Positions 11,030 through 22,315 of a DNA stretch of 64,000 nt are shown here, piece by piece. The position numbers were made by a program, and so were the translations under genes. The notes beneath the pieces were generated by a model. It was given only the letters and a program-made list of their open reading frames with translations, was not told the DNA's origin and ran no database searches. The stretch's first letter is position 1. Every line of letters begins with the position of its first letter. Source of the stretch: Anastatus disparis (taxonomy: Eukaryota > Arthropoda > Insecta > Hymenoptera > Eupelmidae); assembly GCA_017163975.1 (NCBI GenBank), contig JAFFSR010000019.1, positions 300,001-364,000 on the forward strand, given 5' to 3'.

Positions 11030-12900
11030 TTGTGAATACGATAAAATTAAGGTTACTATTCTTTAGTAAAACTTAATGAATCAAAAAAGTTCAGAAGGTA
11101 TCAACGAAAATCATGACAATTTTTTTCATAAGAGTTCACAAAGTTGTATTATGGACTGGTACCAAAAACCGCAAAAAATTAGAAAGGTTCTTTTACATCA
11201 GAATCTTTCCAAACCTTAATGTACATGTTCACCGGGGTATTTCACCTGAATACGGAGGACATTTATAACTAATATAGGTAGCTAGGAGAGTTTCCGTAGC
11301 CGATGGAGATCCACGGCTCCACCAAAGTTTTTCCTATGTATTTTGGTGCCTTGAACACGAATTTCGAGGGTGGATAGCTGGAAAATAGTTAGGATAATCT
11401 CTAAAGGAAATTTTCTGGTTGTTAATTCTTCGCAGAAAAACATAATTTTTCGTCGAAAATATTCTTATCAATTTTGCCGTACATTGCACCATTTCTCTGT
11501 AAAAACATCATAAATATAAAAAAAACTCATTTTGCCATTTTGAATGATTTTTTTTATTTTATTGCACTAATCATTGGTGACCAATATAATTAAGAATTTT
11601 TACATTTTAATTAGCTAAAATTATTCTTTAATCCACCAACTGTTGATAAAAAAAGAATGGTTTAGGCTGGTTGCGGTCTTCCTTTAATTTTTCACGAATA
11701 ATTGAACCGCTTATTCAGAAAGTACCGCGCAACGGTGCTCACATGAAAAAGTCAGGTCGGAAAATAGGGGAGATTGCTATAGTAACATTAAAGTCCACGG
11801 TTCCAAAAATTTTTTTTATATATTTTGTCACTAAACATTAATTTAAAGGGGGTGAAGTCGGAAAATGTCCAGGAAAATTTGTATGATATAATTTCCAAAA
11901 ATTTGAAAAGTCTATTTTTCAAATAAAAAACATTTTGTCGCTTATTTTATGCAATTTTCATGCCAAAGTTATAAAAAAGAATAAGTTTTATAATTTTTTT
12001 TCAATTTTTCATATTAGAATGAGACTATTGTTACAGTGCAGCAGAGATTAGAATAGGATTTCCTAAAATTTTATTTCATTTGCTAAATTTATGTTATAAT
12101 TTATAAATACGTTTAATTAATCGTTATTTGTATTTTAATCTTATTACATTTTTTACATGTAGAATTTTTGCTACAAGAACAATATATACAGTACGCTATT
12201 CATTATTTTATGAAGTTTAAAAAACTTGTGTTTTTATAATTTATAAAATTTTTTAACGAAGTACAATTTTTTTCTGTGAACTACTCTTTTACTGTTACAT
12301 ATTTTGTAAAAATATATCTTTTTAATAAAAAAAATAGGTATATGATTGATTGAAAATATTAATTTTAATTAATTTAATTTATGTATAACCCTGTTGAAAA
12401 AACTCACTGACATGGTAACATTTTTTTTTAACTATTAATAATTGAATTTATTGATTTGTTGATTGTAATTCTTTAATCATTTATTTTATTTCCGCTATTC
12501 AAACCAAAATATCCTTAATTTATAATCCTTCAGTTGAAAATTGAGGCAGCACACTAATTATAACACATCCAAAATAATTTATAGCAGCATCATCAGTGTC
12601 ACAACCAAATTTTTAAATTGCTAAGCACAAACTCTCAAAACGAATGTCAGGAAAAAGTAAATAACATTGTAAAAGAATTTTTTTATTACAGATAACTATT
12701 ATGGGAAAAACTTTTTTGAAAATAAAATCATATAATCAAATTATCCATCAAAAAGTAAAACCATTCCTTAAAAATCTTTAAGATTTTTATCAGTATTAAT
12801 ATTAGCAATTTTTCCTAAATTAGAATTTTTTTTATTTTAAGTAACATAGAAAAAATAACCTGTTTGTATAACTGATTAAAAACTGCTCACTTGTTTAAAA
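11030..12900. other. AT-rich non-coding stretch
   Basis: Two diverged direct copies of a block containing CCACGGTTCC/CCACGGCTCC followed by TATATTTTG-like text occur near 11310-11350 and 11790-11830, with a possible third relative near 17745. Otherwise nothing is recognised. Confidence 0.4.
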
Positions 12901-12914
12901 AAAAATCTGTTGGA

Positions 12915-12915
12915 A

Positions 12916-12958
<43 letters not shown>

Positions 12959-13075
12959 GTGTGTGTGTGTGTGTGCGCGCGCATGTGAATTGACATAAAA
13001 TATCCCATGTATATGTATATACATATATTCATAAGCCCATGTGTGTGTGTGGATCGCCTTGACAGGAACAGCCCC

Positions 13076-13150
<75 letters not shown>

Positions 13151-13292
13151 AAAAATATATACAAACTCAAGTACGTGTGTCATGCATGTAAATTGACATG
13201 AAACGTCCCGTGTATATAAACCTGTGTGTATGTGCGCGTGTGAATTAACATTAAATATCCCATGTATATGTGTACACAGATATACACACATA

Positions 13293-13327
<35 letters not shown>

Positions 13328-13852
13328 TCATAAGCCCATGTGTGTGCGTACATGCGAATTGACAGAAACGGTCCCATATATATATAAATACAAATTTCAA
13401 ATACATGTTTAGATGTGTTTGCGTGTTCGAGTTGACAAGATATGTCAAATATATGAAAACCGGTGCGTGCGTGTTGACATGATACGTCCCATATATGTAA
13501 ACCTAAGGGCGCTTGGATAGGTGTGTTAGAGTTGTCATGAAATGTCCCATGTATATAAACCTGTATAGGCGTGTGTAATAATTGACGTGAAAAATCCTAT
13601 GTATATTAACGTGTGTGCATGCATGCAAATCGATATGAAATGTACCATATGTATAAACCTGTGTGTGTGTGTGCGTGCGTTCAAATTGACATGGAAAATC
13701 CCATGTATATTAACGTACGTGTGCATGCATGCGTATCGACATGAAATGTCCAATATATATAAACCTGTGTGTTTGTATGCGTTTGAATTGACATTAAAAA
13801 TCCCATGTATATTAACGTGTGTGTGCATGCATGCGCAACGACATGTACTGTC

Positions 13853-13887
<35 letters not shown>

Positions 13888-14258
13888 TGTAAACGACATG
13901 AAATATCTCATATATATATATATATATATACCTATATGTGCGTACGTTCCAATTGACGTGAAAAATCCAATATTTATTAAAGTTTGTGTGCATGCATGCG
14001 AATTGACATGAAATGTCCCATATATATGTAAACCTGTGTGTGTGCGTTCGAATTGACGTGAAAAATCCTATATATATATTAACGTGCGTGTGCATGCATG
14101 CGAATCGACATGAAATGTCCCATATATATATATATATATATATAAGCCTAAGGTTACTAGGATGGGTGTGTGCGTGTTGTCATAAAATGTCCCACATATA
14201 TAAAAAAGCCTGTCATTATGAGTATGTACGAGTTGACATGAAATGTCCCATATATAAT

Positions 14259-14298
<40 letters not shown>

Positions 14299-14732
14299 TG
14301 CGCATTGGCATGAAATGTCCCATATATCTAAACCTGTAAGTGCGTGCGTTCCAATTGACGTGAAAAATCCCATGTTTATTAAAGTCTGTGTGCATGCATG
14401 CGAATAGACATGAAATGTCCCATATATATAAACCTGTGTGTGTGCTTTCGAATTGACGTGAAAAATCCTATGTTTATTAACGTGCGTGTGCATGCATGCG
14501 AATCGACACGAAATGTCCCATATATGTAAATCTAAGGGTACACGAATGGGTGTGTGCGTGTTGTCATGAAATGTACCACATATAAAGAAAACCTGTACTT
14601 ATGAGTACGTGCTAACCGACATGAAATATCCCATGTATGTATGTATGTATGTATGTTATATATATATATATACATATATATAAACCAAAAATATATACGG
14701 GTCAACGGGTGCAAGTTGACATGAAACGGACC

Positions 14733-14768
<36 letters not shown>

Positions 14769-14880
14769 ACTTGTCCGTATGTGTGCGTGTGTGAGTCGAC
14801 ATGAAATGTTGCATATATATGAGCCTAGGTGCGTATGTATGTGCGCGTCCACATATGTTTTTCTATATACATATATATGA
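12915..14880. repeat. large minisatellite/microsatellite array, right arm of giant element
   Basis: About twenty or more degenerate units of TGACATGAAATGTCCC, then ATATATATAAACCTG, then a GTGTGTGCGT-type tract and GCATGCATGCGAAT occur in the same orientation, mixed with pure (TA)n (12919-12953, 13075-13147, 13295-13327, 13856-13882) and (TG)n (14262-14293). It is the expanded, inverted counterpart of 3890-4235. Every reading frame here encodes low-complexity Tyr/Ile/His strings and should not be annotated. Confidence 0.9.
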
Positions 14881-14939
14881 TACAAATTCCTTAGTACGTT
14901 TAATTAAAAAGGAATTGTGGAATTTTTAATTAAAGCCCT

Positions 14940-15400
14940 CGAATTCACAAATCGTAATCATAACTGACGCTCTTTCAATTCACGATTACATTTTGATTTC
15001 TTAATTGAAATTTATTTAATTAAGGATTCCTTTTGATTTTGGAATTAAAGCCCTTTCAATTCACGATTAAATTTTGATTTCTTAATTGAAATTTATTTAA
15101 TTAAGAATTCCTTTTGATTTTGGAATTAAAGCCTTTTCAATTCACGATTACATTTTGATTTCTTAATTAAAATTTATTTAATTAAGGATTCCTTTTGATT
15201 TTGGAATTAAAGCCCTTTCAATTCACGATTAAATTTTGATTTCTTAATTGAAATTTATTTAATTAAGAATTCCTTTTGATTTTGTAATTAAAGCCCTTTC
15301 AATTCACGATTACATTTTGATTTCTTAATTGAAATTTATTTAATTGAGAATTCCTTTTGATTTTTTAATGAAAGCCTTTTCAATTCACGATTAGATTTTG
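14940..15400. repeat. 81-bp tandem satellite, right arm (inverted)
   Basis: Units such as CCTTTTGATTTTGGAATTAA followed by GCCCTTTCAATTCACGATTA repeat with the same 81-bp period as 3330-3800, in reverse orientation. The alternating AAGGATTCC and AAGAATTCC variants are preserved. Confidence 0.85.
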
Positions 15401-15526
15401 ATTTGTTAATTAAAATATTTTTAATTATTAATTTAAAAGGAATTGTTAATTAAATAAAACTTTAATTACAAATTCAAAAATGATTCGTGATTCAAATAAT
15501 TTTTAATTACTTTTTTCGCAACCCTG

Positions 15527-15534
15527 CTCAACTT
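15527..15534. repeat. 8-bp target-site duplication, right
   Basis: CTCAACTT is identical to 3222-3229 and immediately follows GCAACCCTG. Confidence 0.8.
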
Positions 15535-16740
15535 CATTGTATATTGTGTCATGAAACGAATTTTTAAATTAGTGTTATTCAAAAACTAAATAGTAATAAA
15601 AAGATATAATTTTTTTATAAATTATTGATTTTTTTAATAATATAGCATAAAAGAAAAAAATAAGTTGACATTAGTGAGTAATAAAATGATCAATGATTGT
15701 TAATCAAAAACATGTATTATTTGTAAGATATTAAAAGAAAACAGGCACGTTTGTTCTAAATTTATCCTAGAGCAGGTCGCTCATCTTTGTCCTTTCATAT
15801 TAAAGAAATGAAATTTCATTTTTAACTGCAGAATGTTTAAAAAAAAGGAAGCCTTATTTTTCGCCATGGAAATGGTTATTATACATTGTTTTAAAATAAT
15901 ATTTTGAAATAAAATGTTCCTTTTATCGCGGAATTTCACGCAAAATTTGTGACTACACAGCGTAAAAACTTTTTTTAACTTTAAAGAAGCTGTTTTTAAA
16001 TAGAAGAAATGCGGTGCAAAGAAATGAATTTCTTTGAGTCAAAGAAAAATCATTTTTAAATTAATAAAATAATTTTTAATTAAAAAAAAAAACCTTGAAA
16101 TATTCTTTAATAAATAATTATATTTAAAAAAAAAAATTTTCGAATTTAGAAAAATATCTTTTTAACTTTAAGGAATTAGTTACTTCTAAAATAGTGTTGA
16201 AAGTCAGTAAAACTTTCTTAAAAACAATGCTATATTTTTTTATTGAAAAAACGTTATATTCATTTAAAATAATTTTTATATACAAATGGAAAAAACATCT
16301 TACGTTAAATAATTTTTTAATTCAAAGACATAATTTTTAAATTGAACAAATTAGTTCATGACTTCGATAAACCTATCTCTTTTCAACAATAGAATGTTTG
16401 TTGGTGCAAAATAGCGGTGTCATTTATTACATTTCTTTACATTAAAAAGAGGATTTTGAATAAGAAAAAAAATAATTGTCAGAATGAAAAAAATATAACT
16501 GAAAAACTTAAAAATTTTCTCAATTAAATAAAGTAATTATTATTTTGATTAAAAACGTACATTTCAGTAAAAAAAAATTTCACAACGATTATTTATAAAC
16601 GTAATTACAAAAAATAAGTTTTAATTAAAATCAACATTCAACTGTTTTAAAGAAATATTTCTTAGAATAAAAAAATAATTCTTTGAATCAAAAGAGTTTC
16701 AGTAATTAAAAAAAATTGAAATTTATATTGCAGAAAAAGA
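15535..16740. other. AT-rich stretch between elements
   Basis: Poly(A/T)-rich DNA with no recognisable gene. A fragment near 15775-15860 (AGGTCGCTCATCTTTGTCC and then AAGGAAGCC) resembles the left end of TTAA hairpin element A but lacks a partner arm. Confidence 0.4.
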
Positions 16741-16744
16741 ACTT

Positions 16745-17430
16745 GAATTTGTTTAGATACTGTTTTATTTAGATTAGATATTGTTTTATTTTGTATTATA
16801 ATTACAAAAAGAGCGTGTAAAATTACAAATAAAGTTAAAAATACATAAAATACTTGAAATAGCCTTGCATATATAAAATTCAAAATAGTAAAGTATGATA
16901 TCACAGTCATAAAACATAATAGAGATATTAATACTGTAATAGTAATCTATAAATTAAATAAAAGTGATATCACAGATAACACGAATAAATACACGCAAAG
17001 AGTATACATAATATAGTTAGAAATCAGTCTCAAATATTTATCAGTCAAAACAATTACATAAAATCAAGCGTGTAAAAAGCGCAGTCGAAATATCAGCAGT
17101 ATACAGTAAGTTAAAATCACAGCAAAGTTGAATGTACAGTAATATACAAGTCAATCTGATAAAAATATAATCATTCACTCTATGCACACACATCCTACAA
17201 TAACGCTAATAAATACATTCATGCCTTAAATCTATAAAAGGTACATCACATAATAAATTAACACATATGATATAGTCCAAAAATAATACTGTTTAATCGA
17301 GGTCGAGTAAATAACCTCCTCAGAGCGGCTTTAAACCTGCTGATTGATGGAAGATTTTTAATATCAGCAGGTGGGAAAGTTCCAAAAATGTAAAATTTTT
17401 GCACAATTAAGTAACTTTGAGAAGGCTGCC
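16745..17430 (-). pseudogene. LINE (non-LTR retrotransposon) 3' fragment
   Basis: On the minus strand, about 17290-17420 encodes a decayed relative of the C-terminal tail of a non-LTR reverse transcriptase ORF. The residues IKNLPSISRFKAALRRLF parallel IKNLPSLGRFKSALRTYL of the fragment at 42266-42567. Downstream lies an AT-rich 3' UTR with GTGATATCAC and TTACACGC motifs shared with the other copy. The 3' tail is of the type AAAATAAAACAATATCT. The catalytic RT domain is absent, so the copy is 5'-truncated and dead. The clade is not assignable. Confidence 0.65.
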
Positions 17431-17849
17431 CAACTGGAGGCTTCGTATATTTTTTCCTCATAAAAAAAACAAAAAAAATAAGACTTTAAAAAGCCAATTT
17501 AACCTGCTCGATTTTTAGATATACTAAATAGTATTTTTAAATCGATCAAGTAAGCATAAAAATCAGTATATTATAATTTGCAAAAATTCAGGTGAATTCT
17601 ACATCTTATTTCCAAGAAAAAGTATTCTATTAAGTTTTAACGAAAAATTGATAGTTTTTGAGGAAAAAAATTAAAATATTTATTTAGCAAAAAATTTGGG
17701 AAATTCGAAAAATGCCATCAGGTTTAAATCCTGACCCTTTTGACCTCGACCTCTAAAATTTTTTTTTTATATTTTGGGTATCAAATAGAACATTTTACAG
17801 ATTTTTGACGAATTCTATTTTTTTGTTAGGTGAGTTGACGTGAAACGTC

Positions 17850-17852
<3 letters not shown>

Positions 17853-17899
<47 letters not shown>
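17853..17899. repeat. (TA)n microsatellite
   Basis: A nearly pure TA run preceded by GACGTGAAACGTCCC, the same junction motif as in the giant-element arrays. Confidence 0.9.
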
Positions 17900-17900
<1 letters not shown>

Positions 17901-17956
17901 GCGAGCATTTGGAACAAAGCCCATGTATTACTTATATGTTATATATTAGTTATATA

Positions 17957-18119
17957 TGTCCTTTGGCCGTATTCAGGTGGAATATGAATCGAGGACAATG
18001 TTTGTCGCTTGAGCTGAAATTGCCGAGGGCGCGCGAAGCGCGCCCGAGGTAGATTTCTGCTCAAGCGGCAAACATTGTTCGAGATTCAGATTCCACCTGA
18101 ATAAACGGCCAAAGGACAT
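17957..18119. mobile_element. hairpin with GC-rich tip
   Basis: TGTCCTTTGGCCGTATTCAG pairs with its complement ending GGCCAAAGGACA. The stem continues through GACAATGTTTGTCGCTTGAGC (with bulges) to a GC-rich tip GGGCGCGCGAAGCGCGCCC near 18028-18046. That composition is strikingly different from the surrounding DNA. No ORF is visible. GCATTTGGAACAAAGCC flanks the region at both 17904 and 18870. Confidence 0.7.
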
Positions 18120-18129
18120 AGATAATTTT

Positions 18130-18522
18130 ATGTCCGAAGTAGGCCGTATGAAAAAATATAACTTATTAGTTCAAAATATTAATCTTTTTTTCAATACTTT
18201 TAAAATTAAATTTTAGTTCTATTGATTTTTTCTTTTGTTTCTTAGATTGACATTTTGTAATGAGTATAGCTGCTGTCGAAGCGCGAGTCATTTTTTTTTC
18301 ACTAACCTATGTTCAATATGATTGCTCTTTGACATATTGAACGAAACATAGTAGGATCGTTGATGCCATATTGATTTCTCCTGAGACATATTGAGTCTCA
18401 ATATGTCTCAGGAAGACATATAATTCTTGCAATAAGTCGTGGAGCGCGTCTGAGACATATGGGATGCCGATACAAATTTAGCATGCTCTTTACATACTGA
18501 CACGAATACGGCCTACGAGGAC

Positions 18523-18525
<3 letters not shown>
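18130..18525. mobile_element. hairpin-ended element
   Basis: ATGTCCGAAGTAGGCCGTAT at the left pairs with ATACGGCCTACGAGGACAT at the right. Inside are two more inverted pairs: GTTCAATATG/CATATTGAAC near 18310-18345, and the perfect palindrome built on CCTGAGACATATTGAG at 18382-18414. No coding potential is visible. Confidence 0.6.

Positions 18526-18589
<64 letters not shown>
18526..18589. repeat. (TA)n microsatellite
   Basis: About 30 TA dinucleotides follow the preceding element directly, then GTGTGTGTATATATGTATG. Confidence 0.95.
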
Positions 18590-18597
<8 letters not shown>

Positions 18598-19199
18598 ATA
18601 TATGTATGTATGTATGTATTGCATCGTATGGATGCGTTCACAGACTTTTCATTGTATTGCTTACAAAATTACGTTCACATACAAATGGCTGTGTTAAACA
18701 CGCTATTTGAAGTTGCGCACCAGTAATGCTTAGTATATTGCTGTGTCCAAAAATCTACTTCACATACTGGGGTTTTTTTTATAGATAAGCTGTGTCGACC
18801 AACCAGAAAGCTTCTTTTGAGCTATTTAACGCGTGATTAATTTTGTGAATACAGCGCGCGCAGCCCTGAGAAGCATTTGGAACAAAGCCGATGTATAAGA
18901 AGAGTACGAAAAAAAATACTCTTGTGTCTTTCGTGTCAAACGATTGTGAGGACTTTGATAATAACAGATTCCACTTCGTTAAGAATAACCACTGTCAACT
19001 TCACTGTAATCCTTCAAGTCACAAAGGCGAATATTCAAGAGCCAACATTTTATTTCTTGTAGGTAAGATAAAAAAATTTAATCCTTTACTATGAATTTTA
19101 TAAATAGAAATTATTTTCATTATTTAAATAAGATTAAAAGTATTATTTCTAAATAAATTAAAAGTACTATTTTCATTGTTAAGAGTCAGATGTATACCG
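18590..19199. other. no recognised feature
   Basis: Short open frames at about 18877-19094 overlap in two phases without family similarity and are probably chance. Confidence 0.35.
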
Positions 19200-19586
19200 A
19201 CATAGTTACCTGTTTTACCGAATCTATTTAAAATTTATTTTTTATAAAAACAAATAGCTTCAGGCAGAAATAAGGAGATGGTTTCGATTCGTGTAATAGA
19301 AAGCAATATTTTCTCTGATAAGAATAATTTAATTCCACCGCTTTATTTTCAAGAAAAGTTGGAATAACTTGAAAATCCCATTATTTGACACTAATTTCTA
19401 ATTTTTTAAGTTATTCCAACTTTTCTTAAAAACGAAGCAATAAAATTAATTCATACTAAACGAAGAAAATATTAAATTTTATTAAACACTTCGAAACCAT
19501 CTCTTTAGTTTGGCCTCTTGCTGCTAATTTTGGGAAAAAAGTCAATTTTTTAATTAGAAAAGGACAGAGATACAGCGGACTCTTAA
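19200..19586. mobile_element. TTAA hairpin element A, diverged copy
   Basis: The arms around GAAAGCAATATTTTCTCTGA, GCTTTATTTTCAAGAAAAGT and TTGGAATAACTT are complementary. The right end GGACAGAGATACAGCGGACTC then TTAA (19583-19586) matches the family. The left end is too decayed to place exactly. Confidence 0.55.
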
Positions 19587-19589
19587 AAT

Positions 19590-20235
19590 ATGTTCAAATA
19601 AATTGCTCTGTTTTTAATAAAATTTATTGTAATTGAAAATAGACTAAAAAATAAATGAGAAAATTTTTTTTCAATCAACTTATTATTTCTTAATAAGGAA
19701 AATAGTATTTGTTATTTGATCTATTTTGAATATATATTTAAACCATATAAATTTTCATTCTCATAGACGATTTTAGACTCCTATTTATAGACCTAACTCA
19801 AGTAGCGGTTGTTACTTGAACCTAATTCTGTCTTTGTCGCTCCATGATAATAATAAATGATAAATGATAAAACCGTTACTTGATCTAATGGCTACACTGG
19901 AAAAAAAATTTCTTTATAACCAAAAAAATTTTATTGTATCGAATAGATTCTTTCTGACAATTGGGGAAATATTTTTTGTATCAATATCATTTATTCCGTC
20001 AGTGAAAATAACATTTTTATATATCAATGAAATATTGCTCAACATACATAAGATATTTCGTAAACTTAAGAATACCTCATACTGGAAATTATTAATTTTA
20101 TTTTAAATCAATGCTTCGTAATATTAAAATAAAAATTAAGTCAAATATTTGAAATAAAATTTTTTTTTCTTCAATAAAATATTTTTATGCATCTAAAAAA
20201 TATTTCGAATTAATTAATTTCTTCGTAACAAATAT
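19590..20235. other. AT-rich spacer
   Basis: An 80-codon open frame at 19864-20106 is hydrophobic and AT-driven with no recognisable domain. I do not call it a gene. Confidence 0.35.
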
Positions 20236-21284
20236 TGACCAGGGGGAATTTTTAATTGGTTTTTTCTGGCCTCCTAGTTCTATTTTACAGAGAAAAATTC
20301 AGAAAAATTTTTCCAAAATTTTCCTGGGGATTAAACACCGGTCTACTACAGCATGAACCAAGAGCCTTGGTCCCTGCGCTACCACCGATTTTACTTATAA
20401 GTATGAACTTATTTTAAATAAATGAGGAGCGAAAGAGTGTAAATTTGTTTAAATTTAAAGAACAAGCCGAGAAAAATCATCACTACTGAAAATATTGTAT
20501 GAACTCTCATGTGAGATCTCATATGAAATCGCCTATGAAATCTCATACATATTCGTTGAATTTTGAAAATAAAATAAATATATGAGAGATCTCATGTCAG
20601 ATCGCGCATATAGTTATTTTATTTAAAAAATTTAACAAATATACATTCGATTTCATATACAATCTCATAGGCGATTTCATGTGACATCTCATATGCAATC
20701 TCGTGTGCGATCTCATATGTGATTTCACATGGGATCTCTTATATATTTTATTCAATTTAAAAAATTTGAAAAAGATATTTATTACTTATAATTTTTCTCG
20801 TCTTGTTCTTTAAATTTTGACAAATTTTGACAAATTTTGACATCAGTTATAGTAGTACAATCATTTTAGTTAAAATAAAAAATCCTTTAGAGCTGTTATT
20901 TTTTCATGAACTTACACAGTAAAATATTTTGTGTAATTCGTCAAATTTTTTTTTTACAAAAATTTTGGTGTTAAAATTTGACAAACATCTTTGTAAAATC
21001 GACATAAAAGTTTTTGTAATTTAAAAATTTCTGTGTACTTTTAGAATCAACACAAAAATTTTTGTAGAATTAACACACTGAGTTTGTTATTTTTACAAAC
21101 ATGTGTGTATTAAGTCATTCAAATAATCTCATACTTTCAATAATTTAATATAAGCATTATTATTATTATATGCAATAAAAATGTCATAAGTGCAAGGTGA
21201 AATTTAGTTTGCAAATATGAATTTCTGCTCAGTTCAAAAATTTGTATACTTTTTTCCCTTCTTGAACGTGCTATATTTATGCTC

Positions 21285-21447
21285 TTTATGATGCTAATCA
21301 GCGACGGAGCTCATAAGTGTGTTTGTGAACAAAGCATATATAACTTACAGTGGTGCTTCTATCAATCGGTTGCTGAGAGCAGGATTCCAACTCAGAACCC
21401 CGTGATTATGAATCCAACGCTCTCTCGACTGAGCCACTGACCGGCTC
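21285..21447 (-). mobile_element. tRNA-derived SINE, second copy
   Basis: On the minus strand it reads GAGCCGGTCAGTGGCTCAGT (A box), then a degraded B box, ATTGATAGAAGCACCACTG and ATGAGCTCCGTCGCTGATTAG, matching the copy at 10259. No long A-tract remains. The body ends in GCATCATAAAG. Confidence 0.75.
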
Positions 21448-21525
21448 TATTTCTATACTTATAAATAATATACTCATATTAAAAAATGATCGACTCTGCC
21501 CATAATCATTCGTTTACGTTCGCCT

Positions 21526-22315
21526 TTAAGGGGAATCCTCATGCCGACATAGAGTTCTACCTTATCTACATTTAAATTATGAATCTTAAGAGGAGGTCAC
21601 GTATCTCTGCCCTTTTCTAATCAAAGAAATGATTTTTTCACAAAAACTAATAACTTTCTCAAAAAATGAAGAGAAAGCCGCATCTTGTATCAAAAAAAGC
21701 AATATTTCCTTTGATAAGGAAAAATTAATTTTATTGCTTCGTTTTCAACAAAACCTTGAAAAACTTAAATCATAGAGGTTAGGGTGGACAATTTAGTTTT
21801 TCAAGGTTTTGTTGAAAACGAAGCAATAAAATTAATTTTTCCTCATCAAAGAAAATATTGCTTTTTTTGATACAAGATGCGTCTTTCTCTTCATTTTTTG
21901 AGAAAGTTATTAGTTTTTGTGAAAAAATCATTTCTTTGATTAGAAAAGGACAGAGATACGTGACCTCCTCTTAATAAAAATTTAACTATTCATGACTGAA
22001 ATTCGTAGGAGAGGCACATTCTTAACATTCCAAAGAATTTATCGCAACGTTAAAAGACAATATAAGGGTAAAAATAAAGGCAAAAACTGCTTTATACGAT
22101 TAACTTTTCAATGTAGTTATGAATAATCGTATTATGCAGTTTTTGTCTTCATTTTCACTTTTATTCTGTCTTTTGAAGTTGCAATAAATTCTTTAGAATG
22201 TTAAGAATGTGCCTCTTCTATGAATTTTAGTCAAAAATAGTTAAATTTTTATTAAAATGCATAATTCAAATGTAGATAAGGTAGATCTCTGTGCCAGTAT
22301 GAGGACACCCCTTAA
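21526..22315. mobile_element. TTAA-flanked hairpin element E, interrupted by element A
   Basis: The ends are TTAAGGGGAATCCTCATGCC and ATGAGGACACCCCTTAA. Removing the nested 385 bp (21586-21974 less one TTAA) leaves 405 bp, exactly the length of the uninterrupted copies at 43578-43982 and 63045-63449. The stems run through CTACCTTATCTACATTT and GAGGCACATTCTTAACATTC. Confidence 0.9.
21586..21974. mobile_element. TTAA-flanked hairpin element A, intact reference copy
   Basis: A near-perfect palindrome: TTAAGAGGAGGTCACGTATC at the left pairs with GATACGTGACCTCCTCTTAA at the right. The stem is ~170 bp with a loop of ~40 bp around CATAGAGGTTAGGGTGGAC. It interrupts element E at GAATC^TTAA, where sister copies read GAATTTTAATAAA, so TTAA is the duplicated target. 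This is a piggyBac-like signature. There is no ORF. The transcript would be an almost perfect dsRNA. Confidence 0.9.

Larger units (their letters stand above)
3230..15526. mobile_element. 12.3 kb hAT-like giant non-autonomous element with satellite arms
   Basis: The termini are CAGGGTTGC and GCAACCCTG, a perfect 9-bp inversion, flanked by an exact 8-bp direct repeat CTCAACTT. An 8-bp duplication and CAGGG-type ends are hallmarks of the hAT superfamily (established knowledge). Inward of the ends both arms carry, in inverted order, a unique AT-rich segment, then 5-6 copies of an 81-bp satellite, then TA/CA microsatellite DNA with minisatellite units. The middle (about 4.3-12.9 kb) is a graveyard of other repeats (hairpins at 7630-8014, 8342-10113 and 10633-11029; a SINE at 10259-10462). 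I see no hAT transposase or BED zinc finger. Assignment to hAT is inferred from the ends only. Many of the internal repeats are later insertions. Confidence 0.7.

Noticed and set aside
19864..20106. An 80-residue hydrophobic protein
   Set aside because: AT-driven frame with no domain and no supporting context. Likewise the frames at 5806-6000, 16662-16910, 42847-43032 and 63680-63862.
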